Source: Hemileia vastatrix (lineage: Eukaryota; Basidiomycota; Pucciniomycetes; Pucciniales; Zaghouaniaceae). From it: a DNA stretch of 64,000 nucleotides. Where the stretch lies: the NCBI GenBank assembly GCA_030280995.1, contig JASXTE010000016.1, positions 24,823,501-24,887,500 on the forward strand, in the 5' to 3' direction. The notes below the pieces were generated by a model, which made no database searches, had not been told where the DNA came from, and saw only the letters and a list, made by a program, of their open reading frames with translations. Numbering within the stretch: the stretch's first letter is position 1; each line of letters opens with the position of its first letter. Shown one piece after another: positions 9,447-20,639 of this stretch. The position numbers and the translations under genes are program-made.

Positions 9447-10135
9447 ACTAGTGGGAAGATTTATAATTTACTTTTTATTTTATAAAAAAAAATAATAAAA
9501 GTTAGTCAATAATTGCTCCAAATAATAAAAAAAAATTTTATTAATTAAATTATAGAAAAAATAATTTTCAATATAAAGTAATAAAAAATTTAATTTTTAA
9601 AAAAAATGGATTGCAAGGTTAAATTGGGAATAACAATCAAGTTAATTCAACCAATTAATTACCAATATTAAATATGGCAATATATTTGGGACTAAGCACA
9701 ATGTACTTTTAAGTCAACCAAAATTAACAATAATTAATAATAAAAAAAAAATTAAAATAATAATTCAATTTTGTATTAAAAAAATGTCAATTCTTCTAGG
9801 ACTAAGAGGATTTAACACTCTATAATGGTCAACTAGGAAAAAAAAATTTTTTTAAAAATTGAACACTTACACTCAGTGAATCAGCAATTAAGCCACAATC
9901 ACTGTTATTGCAATAAAAATATAGTAATAAGAGTGAGAGGCGCAAAGGTGAACTTACTATAGTGATCGAAAAATCACTTCAAAATAATATAAAAATTAAT
10001 ATTATATAAACCTAAGATGTCGAACCCAAGTTCGAAACACAGTTGCGGCAAAAGTTTCGTTTTGCTAGGTGGTCCGTGAGTTTTGTCGTTCGTCGCCAGG
10101 CTCGATCGTCATCGTCGTTTGGAAAGGTCCCCAGT
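9447..10135 (-). other. 5' leader of element A
   Basis: This is 689 bp of AT-rich untranslated leader between LTR and Gag-Pol. The primer site next to the LTR (10121-10133) reads TGGGGACCTTTCC on the minus strand. The leader holds two copies of a module that on the plus strand runs GGACTAAG, about 20-25 bases, then GTCAAC (9689-9719 and 9799-9834). The degraded element C has the same pair. Packaging, dimerisation or translation signals are possible; no gene is seen. Confidence 0.65.
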
Positions 10136-11272
10136 TGTCGGTCAGTCGTCTAGAAGAGGTAAGAAAAATAGGAGAAAAAGGAGGAGGGAAGGAGGAGGAC
10201 AAGGTAAAATAAAGAAATAAACCAAAAAATATATATTTAATTTATTTGAGAGGGAAACAACGGTGAGCAACTTTGAGAGGTGACAAAAACTTAGATTTTA
10301 TTAACAATAATATTATTAAATGTAAGGGTTCTGCGCGGCAAACAATTTTAATTACTATCAGACTTAAAGCAACCTTTAATTTGTTGTATAGACTTTTAAT
10401 TAGATTTGTATTACTAATAAAAAAATATAAACGTAATAAAATGGTTATTTAATTTGTTGAGTGTGTAATAAGTGATGATGCTACAGGGGATTATCCAAGG
10501 CCCTTTTATAGGCAATGGGTCCTCTGAAGCGCTACTATCTTTGTAAATACAATGATTAGAATGGAATAAAACAAATATATCAAAAGAGTAAATGAAACAT
10601 AACAATATAGAGAAAAACATGAAACAAATAATTAAAACCCCAATTAAGAATCCAATTTCCCCGCCATTAATTCCCAAATCAGTAAGTGACAATAGTGAAT
10701 AACTAAACAAGATTGGAAACATAGGAACTATGAGAAATATAATTCCAAACAGATAGTACATTCTGATTAAAGGACATTTTAAGTGAAACAAAAAATAATT
10801 TGACGCAACAAAACAAACAATTAATCTCAATTTAGTCCAAATTAATTTATTTGTTTTTTCTAACACAATTAAGGGTCAAAAGAAGCGTCATTAATTATTG
10901 TTTAGTATCATATGAGAGGTATTATTTAATATATAAATTTAAGTAATTAATTTAAATATATTATAAATCAATTTTACACTTGTAATTATAATATATGTTT
11001 TTCAATTAATTAAATATAAATTTATAATTATTAAATACATAAAAATGCACCATTATTTGTAGAATATATTATATTATGCTCAATTTAATTGTATATAAAA
11101 ATATATATAACCAATAAATTTAATGTAACACTTGTATATAATAAAATACTTATATAATTTCATTATGCAATAAAATATTAAGTTATATTCATTAAATACA
11201 AGTCTTACCCACTCTTTAAGGTTTTATAATTTATATATCATTTACTGGACTCCTGGAATAGCCTGGCTGACA
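10136..11272 (-). repeat. 5' LTR of element A
   Basis: This is a 1137-bp LTR with TG...CA ends. A TATAAAA box lies on the minus strand (plus 10504-10510) inside the conserved string GCCTATAAAAGGGCC. It is the promoter of the element. The outer flank is AATAG. Confidence 0.9.
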
Positions 11273-12779
11273 AATAGAAACTTTTTTTCCCCTAATGGAG
11301 CCATACCACTACCTGGCCTAGATAAAACTTCATAAATAAAAATAAATTCATGTCAAGAGAGAACACAAAGAATAATTTTTTCTTTGAGACATAAGGTTTT
11401 TTAAGAAATTTTTTTTTAAATTTCGAAGTGTATAGTGACTATTGTTCCAAAATAAAGATTTTATATACTTATTTCTGAATAAATGGTAAGAATGAGCCTC
11501 ATAAATATTGAATAAAATAAATATATGATTATGGGGTATTAAGGGAAGAAAAAAAGAAAAAAAAAGTGACAAATATGCTAAATATATCCATTTTGTCATG
11601 AAATAAAGATATTAAAATTTGTGGGCCATATTTCATGCATATTTTTAACAAAACTAGGTTGACATATTGTCATCCCTTCATTAGCCCCAAGTCCAGCCTG
11701 GATGGGTCCCTGCGGGGTCAAAAAAAGGGATTATTAAAAAGTTTAGAGGGGAAAAAAGGGCCAAAACTAATATAGTTACAAAAATACTAAAATTTTTTCT
11801 TCCTTTTTTTATTATTATGGACTTGTATTTCTAATAAAACTCACAAAATTTGGTTTCTTTATTTAACCTTACAGTATCTTCAGCTTAAAGGACAGTTGAT
11901 TCAAATAAACCTAACCCTAATTCTGACTCTTCTTTTCCACTTTGCACAAAAACTTGAAGAGTGATGATCAAAAGTTAAAAAAGAGAGAGATAAAATCCTA
12001 GATAAAAATCAGATAAGAGTTTCAGAATCCTTATTCTCTAATTATGCAATATAAAAATGTGAAATAAGCTAAGTGAAATTTGGAAAAAAAGGCTCAACTT
12101 CAAAGGTCAAAATCTCAGCAACCACTCAACCTAATTCAAACCTGTTTGTGAAAAATGGAAGATAGGCTTTAGTAGAGTATTCAGTTATAGGAAATTTGAT
12201 TTAAATAATTCTAACCCTAATTTCTTACATAAAAAATTGAAATAAAATTTTAAATGAGAAAAAAAGGCTCAACTTTAATGGTCAATATCTCAGCAACCGC
12301 TGTTCCAAATACAAATCTGTTTGTAGGAAATGAAAGGTAGCCTTCAGGAAAATCTTCAGTAAAAAGAAAATTAGATTCAAAAAAACTAACCCTAATTCCG
12401 AGTCTTATTTTCAAAATTTTACAAAAAGTTGAAAAGTAGTAATGAAGATGATAATAAATATAGTTTAATAAGTTCACTGTTATCCAGATAAGACTCATAC
12501 ATAAATTTAAAATGAATTTTTCATAGAAGGAATGAGATATCCGTTAGGCATGAAAAAAAGGAGATGAAACTTACCTTTATTGAAAAGTAGGAAAAATAGA
12601 GTGAGAAAGATTGATGTTTGAATTGTAAGGAAATCAAATATGGAGTAAGTGAAATGCATAAAGAATGTGAAATGTATGTGTGTTAATGACATGCAGCCAT
12701 AAAAAGTGAAATAGGGAAAGGGGGGATAATGACCATGCCAAGGCGGGATGAAGAGTAGGATGATGGAGCTAAAAAAGAA
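11273..12779. repeat. AT-rich spacer with diverged tandem repeats
   Basis: No convincing gene is seen. About three diverged copies of a roughly 170-190 bp unit lie between 11890 and 12440. Landmarks in each are GGCTCAACTT, AATCTCAGCAACC, AACCTGTTTGT or similar, and CTAACCCTAATTC. The clearest pair is about 12090-12230 and 12265-12410. Short hydrophobic frames here are products of the base composition. Confidence 0.5.
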
Positions 12780-14913
12780 AGTAAAGAGGGAGAGAAAAAA
12801 AAGGTTGATTTTACCATTAAAATCAAAAATAACCACTTACAAAAAAGTTAAATAAAAAAAATTAAAAAAACAGAAAAAAAACATAAAAAAATTATACTTA
12901 GTAATCAAAAAATCAAAAAAAGAATAAAATGACTTACCTGGAGAGATGAGATGAGAAAAAAAATGAAACCAAATATTTTGAGGGATGTTGGAGGAGAAGA
13001 GGAAAAGGATATGAAGGATGAATGAAAAAAGAAATAGTGAAAAACTATGTGATGTCATGTTGAGCTGGTGAAAGAATACCAATGAGCCATCCATAAAAAA
13101 GATATTCACCATTAATTCCAAAAAAAATGATTATTCAACAATCAGAAATACCAAGCAAAGTGAACAAAGTATACAAAGTGCACATTTGGATAGTATTAAA
13201 ACAAAAAATTTAAAGGGTTGTGTGTCAAGATGGTGGAGGGTGATTGGCATAATGATAGAGTGTATGCCAGTTGAATGAATGTTTTGTGATTCAAGGGAGG
13301 GGAGAGCTGGTGCTGTTTCATAATCCTCTTCTTCATAAAGATCATTCCACTCATCCTTTAAATCAGCTAGGATATTGTGGATTATAACACAAGTCATTAT
13401 CCAAGGATTTGCAGTTTTTATTTCAATTTTTTTTTGAAATTGGATTCTGCTTTCCTGGAGACTAGAAAATCATCCCTTTAAAATCTTAATAGCATGTTCA
13501 ATATGTACTTTTTATTGGGAAAGGCGATAATTAAATGTGGTTTTGGGTTCATTTTCTAAGGCTGCACCACGGAAAGCAAGTATAATGAACTTTCCACTTG
13601 CATATGCTGAGTCTGAAAGGAGGTACAGATATTGGTCTAAGTATGAGTCAGGACTTTGAGAAATCCTCATTCTATGGAAGATGGAAGAGTCATGACATGA
13701 GCCAGGGCAGCCACTATGAAAAGCAATAAACTTTTTTTGATGTCACAAACAAGTTTAACAGCAATAGAGTATCTACAAAGAATATAAAAAGTTAGTTTAT
13801 GAAAGATGAGATATTGGAGAACATTTTGAAGAAACCTTTTTTTGTGATCAAAATAATGGTTTCCATAATGAGCAGGCTTTTAACTCAAAGGTATAGTTCT
13901 ACCATAAAAAAAACCTAAACATCCAGAAAAACCTTTGTCTTGCCTTACTTGAGAGGTTCAAGTTTCTGTTATGGAGTCAACCAAGAAAGTTTTTGAGACT
14001 TGAGAAAAAGGATAGAAATCATGCAGCACTTGTTGGATAATATGATGGTACCATACCCTAAGGTAAAGAGGTTATCTAAACTTCATACAGAATCACCTTT
14101 TCCATTTGAACCAAAGCAACATAGTTTAACAGCAAGTTGAAAGGCAGGATCAAGCTGTTTGTTATGGTAATTATTATGGAAGATAGGATGATTGGAGATG
14201 AGTTAAGAAAGTTTAAAAAAAGAATAAGGAGAAATTCAAAATAGTTGAGTTAAGTTTGGTTGAGGAATGTTGAAAATGGAGTGGAGATTATATCTGGGAC
14301 ATGATAAAGATTTGGCCCACTTGGGATTATGTAACCCTTTTTGGAAAGATAAGACATATAAGCTAAAGTGTCTTCCAAACCACAGTCAGAATAAGAGTCA
14401 GAGGCTAAAACTAAAGTTATAGAATTCATAGCTTTGTGAAGTGCTTCCTAGTAGAGAGGTTCTTCATTATTGTTGGTAGAAGGCTTAGGTGATGAGTGGG
14501 AAGTGAGAATTTTCCGCCAAATGAGCAGGTGGTGTGTGTAGATAGAAAAAAATTTTATGTGTTTGTCACCAAAATTAAGTATCAGAAAGTGAAAAAACAC
14601 ATAAGGATGAGAAAAAAATTTATGTTTTTACCACCAAAAGTTAGTATCATAAAGTGAGGAAAGACTTAATGATGGCATCAGCAATTATAAGTGATGTGAC
14701 TTTCTTAAAAATCCATCATGGATGTGATGAGTTTGGGATCAGAAATTAGGAACAGAAATTGGGGTATAAGAGGCCGGATAATGCATTATCATGGATTCCT
14801 TATCCACTAGCCCCAGGGCTAGTGGATTAGAATCTTCCAAAATTAATAATGTCTTATCACAGGGAAAAAAATTCCTGATCCCTAATTGCAGATCCCTGAA
14901 AATTGATACCCCC
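12780..14913 (-). mobile_element. PIF/Harbinger element, copy 1 (degraded)
   Basis: The right end is firm: GGGGGTATCAATT on the minus strand, flanked by TATTA (14914-14918). The left end is not visible and the start given is approximate. The element contains a transposase remnant and, near its end, the palindrome CCACTAGCCC-CA-GGGCTAGTGG (14805-14827). It is an inverted relative of copy 2 at 15695, and the two ends face each other across 770 bp. Confidence 0.65.
13131..14467 (-). pseudogene. Harbinger-type DDE transposase remnant, copy 1
   Basis: The frame begins near 14467 and ends near 13131, with many stops and shifts. Visible pieces of the DDE_Tnp_4 family are VCDIKK (probable first catalytic Asp), an HDSS block matching copy 2, and the C-terminal MTCVIIHNILADLKDEWND followed by an acidic stretch. 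The family cuts and pastes its element together with an ORF1 (SANT/Myb-like) protein; a relative of that partner lies at 43584-44921. The gene is inactive. Confidence 0.7.
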
Positions 14914-14918
14914 TATTA

Positions 14919-15689
14919 TGTTGCTGATATATTATTAAAAGTTTGTTTTTATTTCCAGAAATAAAAATGGCACCATCTATCAGGTCTATATGTATCAAAA
15001 AACAATGGAAGTTCTGTTCTGGTGGGGGGACCCCTTCTAGCATGTGATATCAATTATTGTAGTTAAATATTGTTAAATTATACATAAAAATCCATTAAAT
15101 ACATAGTGAATCATTGAAAAAATTATTAAATTTACATAAAAGAAAGTAGGAATTTTTTTGCTTAAACTTTTTCTTCATTAATTTAAATTGTAATGGTGTT
15201 ATAAATGTGAGGGGGGCTTTTTTTATGTGAAATTTTAATTTTGTTAAACTATTTTCTGCTTCAATGGAGCCTACAAATATAAAATTTAATTTTATGAACT
15301 CTTGTATTAAATGGTCCCAGATATTTTAAACTCTCATGGATTAGTAAAACATATCTCTCTGTGCACATTTTTACTAACTCAAATATCAATAAATTTAAGG
15401 GACCTAAACCAAAATTGGATGTTTAAAATATTTCTAAAAATTATATAATATATAAACATCTTTTTTTGGTAAATTTCAGATTTCATGTTAAATTTAGCAC
15501 TGTTTGTGGCTGGTTAGGTGTTCAAAGATCACCCCAAACTTCTTCTTTAACAAAATTGAGAAATTTCTATTAAGAAAGCTATGTGAATGAAAGGTTCCAT
15601 AAAAAATTTATATTTATTTTTTCAAACCTTTCAAAAAGTTATAAACTACCAACATTCAAGGATAAAAAGCGGAATCACTTATGATGGTA
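14919..15689. other. Spacer between facing Harbinger copies
   Basis: This is AT-rich DNA without a recognisable gene. It is bounded on both sides by TATTA, the apparent target duplications of the two Harbinger ends. Confidence 0.5.
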
Positions 15690-16139
15690 TATTAGGGGTA
15701 TCAATGTTCAGGGATCCGCAATTATGGATCAGGAATTTTTTTCCCTGGGATCGGACATTATTAATTTTGGAAGATTCTTAACCACTAGCCCCAGGGCTAG
15801 TGGATAAGGAAACAATGATTATTCATTATCCCGCCTCTTATAACCCAATTTCCGTTCCTAATTCCTGATCCCAAACTCATCACATCCATAATGGATTTTT
15901 AAGAAAGTCACATCACTTATAATTGCTGATGCCATCCTTAAGAATTCTGTCACTCTATGATACTAAATTTTGGTGTCAAACACATAAAATTTTTTCTCAT
16001 CCTTATGTGGTTCTTCACTCTCTGATACTTAATTTTGGTGACAAACACATAACATTTTTTTCTTTCTACACACCCCACCTGCTCACTTGGTGGCAAATTC
16101 CCACTTCCCACTCATCACCTAAACCTTCTACCAAAAATA

Positions 16140-17320
16140 ATGAAGCACCTCTCTACTTCGAAGCAACTTCACACGGCTATTAATTCTATCACTCTAGTTT
16201 TAGCCTCTGACTCTGATTCTGACTCTGGTTTGGAAGACACTTTAGCTTATATGTTTTATCTTTCAAAAAAGGGTTACATCATCCCAATGGGGACAAATAT
16301 TTATCATGATCCCAGATATGAACTTAACTCCATTCTCAACATTCCTCAACCAAACTTCACTCAACTATTTTGAATTTCTCCTAATTCTTTTTTCAAACTT
16401 TTTCAACTCATCTCCAATCATCCTATCTTCCATCATCATTCTCATAAAAAACAGTTTGATCCTGCCTTTTAACTTGCTGTTGCACTATGTAGCTCTAGTT
16501 CAAATGGAAATGGTGCTGCTGCAAGACATTTAGATAATTTTTTTACCATATGATATGGAACTGTCATATAATAAACCAAGCACTGCATGATTGCTATCCT
16601 TTCTCTCAAGTCTCAAACACTTGCTTGGAAAACTACAAAACAGCACTTGAATCCTCTCAAGTAATTCAAGACAAATGTTTCCCTTAATGTGTAGGTTTTG
16701 TTGGTGCTCCAACTATGATTTTGAGTCAAAAGCCTGCTCATGATGTCAACCATTATTTTGATCACAAAAAAAGGTTTTTTCAAAATGTTTTCCAATTTCT
16801 TATCTTTCATATACTAACTTTTTATCTTCTTTGTAGATAATTTATTGCTGTTCAACTTGTCTGTGAAATCAACAAAAAGTTTATTGCTTTTCATAGTGAC
16901 TTCCCTGGCTCATGTCATGACTCTTCTGTCTTAAAAATAATGAGGATTTCTCAAAGTCCTGACTCATACTTTGACAAATATCAGTACCTCCTTTCAGACT
17001 CAGCATATTCAAGTGGAAAGTAAATTTTACCTGCTTTCTGTGGTGCAACCTTAGAAAATGACCCCAAAACCACCTTTTACTATCACCTTGTCGAATCAAG
17101 AGTACAGACTGAACAAACTATTGAGACTTTATAGGGAAGATTTTCTAGTCTCAAGGAATTCAGAATCCAATTTCAAAAAAAATGGAAATAAAAACTGCAA
17201 ATCATTGGATAATGACTTGCATTATACTTCAAAATATCATAGCTGATTTATGGGATGATTTGAATGATCTTTATGAAGTAGAGGATCCTGAACCAGCACC
17301 GGCTCTCCCCTCCCTTTAAT
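16140..17320 (+). pseudogene. Harbinger-type DDE transposase remnant, copy 2
   Basis: Starting at MKHLSTSKQ, several frames together show the family pattern. It includes SSSNGNGAAARHLDNFF, then VCEINKKFIAFHSDFPGSCH with DSSVL, SDSAY, FYYHLVESRVQTEQTIETL, and the end MTCIILQNIIADLWDDLND plus an acidic tail. A likely intron ends at the TTTGTAG near 16838. The residue that is Asp in copy 1 (VCDIKK) is Glu here (VCEINK). There are several stops, so the gene is dead. It is a close paralogue of copy 1 in inverted orientation. Confidence 0.72.
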
Positions 17321-17349
17321 CACAAAACATTCATTCAACTGCCATACAC

Positions 17350-18908
17350 TGTAGAAAGTTCTAAAGTACTAAGCAGTAGACACAATGCAAGATGGGTGGT
17401 TATTCTTTTCAATTTCTAAAAAGAAGCTCCTTCCACTCTTATTTTAAAGAGAGAGGAATAATGTGTAACACTAAAATCTGACTAGATAGTTTATAAGTTG
17501 AGAGATGAGTTAAAAGATAAAGAAAAACAAATATTACTATCTGGATATTTCTATTCTTAATAAGGGCTAATATCCACAGCTACTCCCTCTTGAAGCGATT
17601 TCTTTGAATATGCCTTATTATAGAAATAAAATAACTCTAATAATAGTTTTTCCTACTGAATCTATATATTCTCTCTGTGTTGCGCTTCTTCACTATACTA
17701 TATGGAATACACACAAAGACACACAAACACTAAAAGACTCAGAATATCTCCAATATGCTTTTAAACACTTAATCACAAAAAAATCCAATCTCTTACTTTT
17801 ATCAGAGTAATCACAAAAATAGACAAATCACTATATATCACAAAATATTTCAAAAGTATATAATAGGGGGTACCAAATTTAGAAATTTGTAATTCTTTAA
17901 AAAATATTTCAACACACCAAAAGAAAACCCCAAACTCAACATTAATTCTCACTAAAAAGATATTTTGGGGGCACAATATCGCATGTTTTAAAAAATAATC
18001 ATGGCTTATTTGGAGGGGAAAAGAGGTATTTTGAAATGAAATATTCCTAAATTTGAGACCCCCTAATATAAGGCACTAATATTTGTAATCTAATGACTGA
18101 TTAAAATAATAATTTTCCTATCCAAATACCACTACACTCCTCCTAGTAGATAGCCTTTCCTTCTTATATTTTTCAGTGCTCCAGACTCAGTTTGCTAGTG
18201 GATCTCCAGCACTTTCTCTAGCACCACATTAGTAAAACAATAACTAATCCATTAGTAAACTAAATACATGACTTGTAACAGCTACAGCACCCAAACATAC
18301 CCTATGCTTACTAATACTAGTATTAACTTGTTTCACTCATATTCCACATGCATGCTTGTGACTGTACCTTTGAATTTTTTCAGTGCTACTTCCCACATTG
18401 AAACCTTTCAGCACTGATCCTTGTCTCTTCAACTCTTGGGTAGTTTTGTGATTGAGTCCACATCCACATTTCTTCATTACTAAGTCCATAGTTCTGAAAA
18501 TTCACTTAACTTGTTAGCCTCTGCAACTTACATTAACTGTTTCAGTAAGTTACCACACTAGCTGCTATGCAGTGTACTATGTACTTGAGGTCTTCCTTGA
18601 GCTAAAATTCCTTCCTTAATGCATAACACACAATTATTGAAAACCCAAATCCATAATGTTCAGCGCTTGCACTCCTAAGTTGATAACACTCAATTCCCTT
18701 TGTGCGGCACATCTTTCCTTAAAATCTAAGTGCACAGACCCTAAATGCTCTTCCATGCTTCTCTTTCCCTTTGTTCTTTTAAAACCATAATCACATATAT
18801 AAAATAGGGCTATCTACTGCTCTATGATTCACCTTTGCTCTTCTTGGGGTACACAAGCTTATTGGTCCAAAATATAAGTTACCTGCAATGCATGTACCAC
18901 AATGCTCT
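17350..18908 (-). mobile_element. Truncated Copia-like element
   Basis: This block interrupts Harbinger copy 2 relative to copy 1. On the minus strand its 3' end shows a polypurine-like tract (CTTCAAGAGGGAGTAGC) followed by an LTR beginning TGTGGATATTAGCCC and ending TTTCTACA (17350-17578, 229 bp). That arrangement and size are typical of Ty1/copia. The 5' LTR is missing and I recognise no pol domain in the remaining 1.3 kb, so the class call is tentative. It contains a MITE. Confidence 0.45.
17866..18063. mobile_element. 198-bp MITE with 5-bp target duplication
   Basis: The terminal inverted repeats are GGGGGTACCAAATTTAGAAAT and, from the other end, GGGGGTCTCAAATTTAGGAAT (about 18 of 21 match). 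The flanks are TAATA on both sides (17861-17865 and 18064-18068). It has no coding capacity. The GGGGGT ends resemble the Harbinger ends nearby, so a Harbinger source of transposase is likely. Confidence 0.75.
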
Positions 18909-19458
18909 GTCATTATGCCAATCACCCACTGTTTGACACACAACCCTTTTACTTTTTTCTTTTCATACTCTTCAAATTTCAACTTTGTATACTTTATTCA
19001 CTTGGATTGGTATTTTTTTTCTTGTATATTCTTCTTTTTCAATTCACAGTGAATATCTTTGTTTTGGATGGCTCATTGGTTTTCTTTCACCAGCTCAACA
19101 TTAAATCCCATATTTTTTGAAATTGCATATTTTTTCAGTGTTTCATTTTTTCATTCTTCACTCATATCTTTCTCCTCCTCTCCTCAAACATATCACAAAT
19201 ATTTTTCTTGCATTTTTTTAACTCATCTCACCAGATATAAGTCATTTTATAATTTTTGTTGATTTTTGATTTGCTAATCATGAATTTTTTTTTGCTTTGT
19301 TTTTTTGTTTCTTGTTTTTTTTTTTTTTTTGTAATTTCTTCACTTATTTTCTTTCAAGGTTAGACAATTTTTTTCTCTCCCTCTTTTCTCTCCTTTTCCC
19401 CCTTCTTGAAAGCCTAAATCTCCACTTTCCCCCCTTATTCTCTACCTCACCCCTCATT

Positions 19459-20634
19459 TGTCAGTGTATCTAGTATATAAGTATGATTTAATAGTATTTA
19501 TTAATAGTCTTACTACTTATTTATAAATAATTTAGTTATTAAACCTCAGAGGAAGACTAATAAAATATTTATACTCAAATAAAACTCACAATACTTCGAT
19601 TTAAATGTGTGCTAGTGGTCGAAAATAGATAAATAGAATATAGTAATATCTTATATAATAATAATATCAATTTAAAAAGGCTTTATCTTATATTTATAAA
19701 TGATAGTAATTGTGTTTAAATGTTTAGTTTAATTTTAGTAAGTAAGTCATGTCTAATAAACATCAAAATCCTCCCTTACTTATACCAAAATCCACTGGAG
19801 TGCACAGACCTTCAATCCAGATGATGTCACTTCTCTCCCCAGAAATTACAGCACTGTGAGGGCCAATCACCTCCACATGACATCCACTTCAATAATATTC
19901 AATATCCAGACCTCCAGTAAGGACCCTTCATCACAATTAATGATAACACAGACCCATACCATAAATAGAAAATCCAGATAATAGCAGATACCATAAAGAA
20001 ACAGGTAAAATAACTAATCCAAAAAGAATAAAATGAAACCCAAAGAATCTAAATTGAACAAGTTAAATGTCCAAGCACCTAAAAACATCCCCAAGCATCC
20101 ATATTAACCCAGTAACGACCTCCCAACCCATAAACACATGAATATCCATCCAAGGAAACAGATTAAGTTGTCCAAACTGAGTGCATGCGCCTGAAATAGA
20201 TGCATATGCTTCTGTAGGCGTTGTGAATCCACTGAATATGTCCATATGACCTAAAATAAGCAGAAAAACAAAGTTTATAGGTTATTAAGAGGCTAAAACC
20301 CACTTATAGACCTGAATATACATAATAAACCACATATTTCACTGAATATGAGATTTATGTATACATATAAGCTTATGTATGTCAATAATTGCTTAATATC
20401 ACTTAAGATAAGTATATTATGACTCCATTAACATCTTAATAAGTATTTTTAGGCTATGGATAAGCTATTTAAACTACTATAATTTATATAATAGAGTAAT
20501 AATTATATATATATGTATTGTAAACATATATATAAGTGTTTTAACCTTATTTTTAAGATATAAACTTAATGTATTTAAGGTTATCTTATTTTGAACATAA
20601 TAATTACTCAGTCCTGGAGATATCTAGGCTGACA
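19459..20634 (-). repeat. Solo LTR of the element G family
   Basis: This 1176-bp LTR reads TGTCAGTG... to ...CTAGGCTGACA on the plus strand and aligns with the two LTRs of element G (48815-49991, 56486-57658). A perfect 5-bp duplication TCATT flanks it (19454-19458, 20635-20639). It was left by LTR-LTR recombination of a former full element. Confidence 0.9.
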
Positions 20635-20639
20635 TCATT

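Larger units (their letters stand above)
2106..11272 (-). mobile_element. Ty3/gypsy element A, near full length
   Basis: The element is 9167 bp, minus strand: 5' LTR 10136-11272, leader with primer site, one uninterrupted Gag-Pol frame 9446-3279, polypurine tract, and 3' LTR 2106-3243. LTR ends are TGTCAGCC and GACCGACA. The intact frame and near-identical LTRs point to a recent insertion. The flanks do not match as a target duplication: AATAG lies at the right and AAAAT at the left. The left LTR tip matches another copy (see findings). A, C and G share one lineage. Confidence 0.9.
15695..19458 (+). mobile_element. PIF/Harbinger element, copy 2 (interrupted)
   Basis: It begins GGGGTATCAATG after TATTA (15690-15694). 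It carries the palindrome around CCACTAGCCC/GGGCTAGTGG at about 15782-15803 and a transposase remnant. It is broken by a Copia-like insertion at 17350-18908, resumes at about 18909 with sequence matching copy 1 (13280 leftward), and is cut at 19459 by a solo LTR. The far end is not found. Confidence 0.65.

Noticed and set aside
2101..11277. Target duplication for element A
   Set aside because: Left AAAAT and right AATAG do not match; the left flank belongs to another LTR, so no duplication is claimed.
11890..12400. CTAACCCTAA strings resembling telomere repeats
   Set aside because: Single occurrences spaced by about 180 bp in a diverged tandem repeat, not a telomeric array.
12250..13121. Several Phe/Leu-rich minus-strand ORFs
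   Set aside because: They are A/T-run translations, without paralogues in the matching part of Harbinger copy 2.
18791..18982. 63-codon minus-strand ORF near the end of the Copia-like fragment
   Set aside because: It spans the insertion junction into Harbinger copy 2 and shows no domain.
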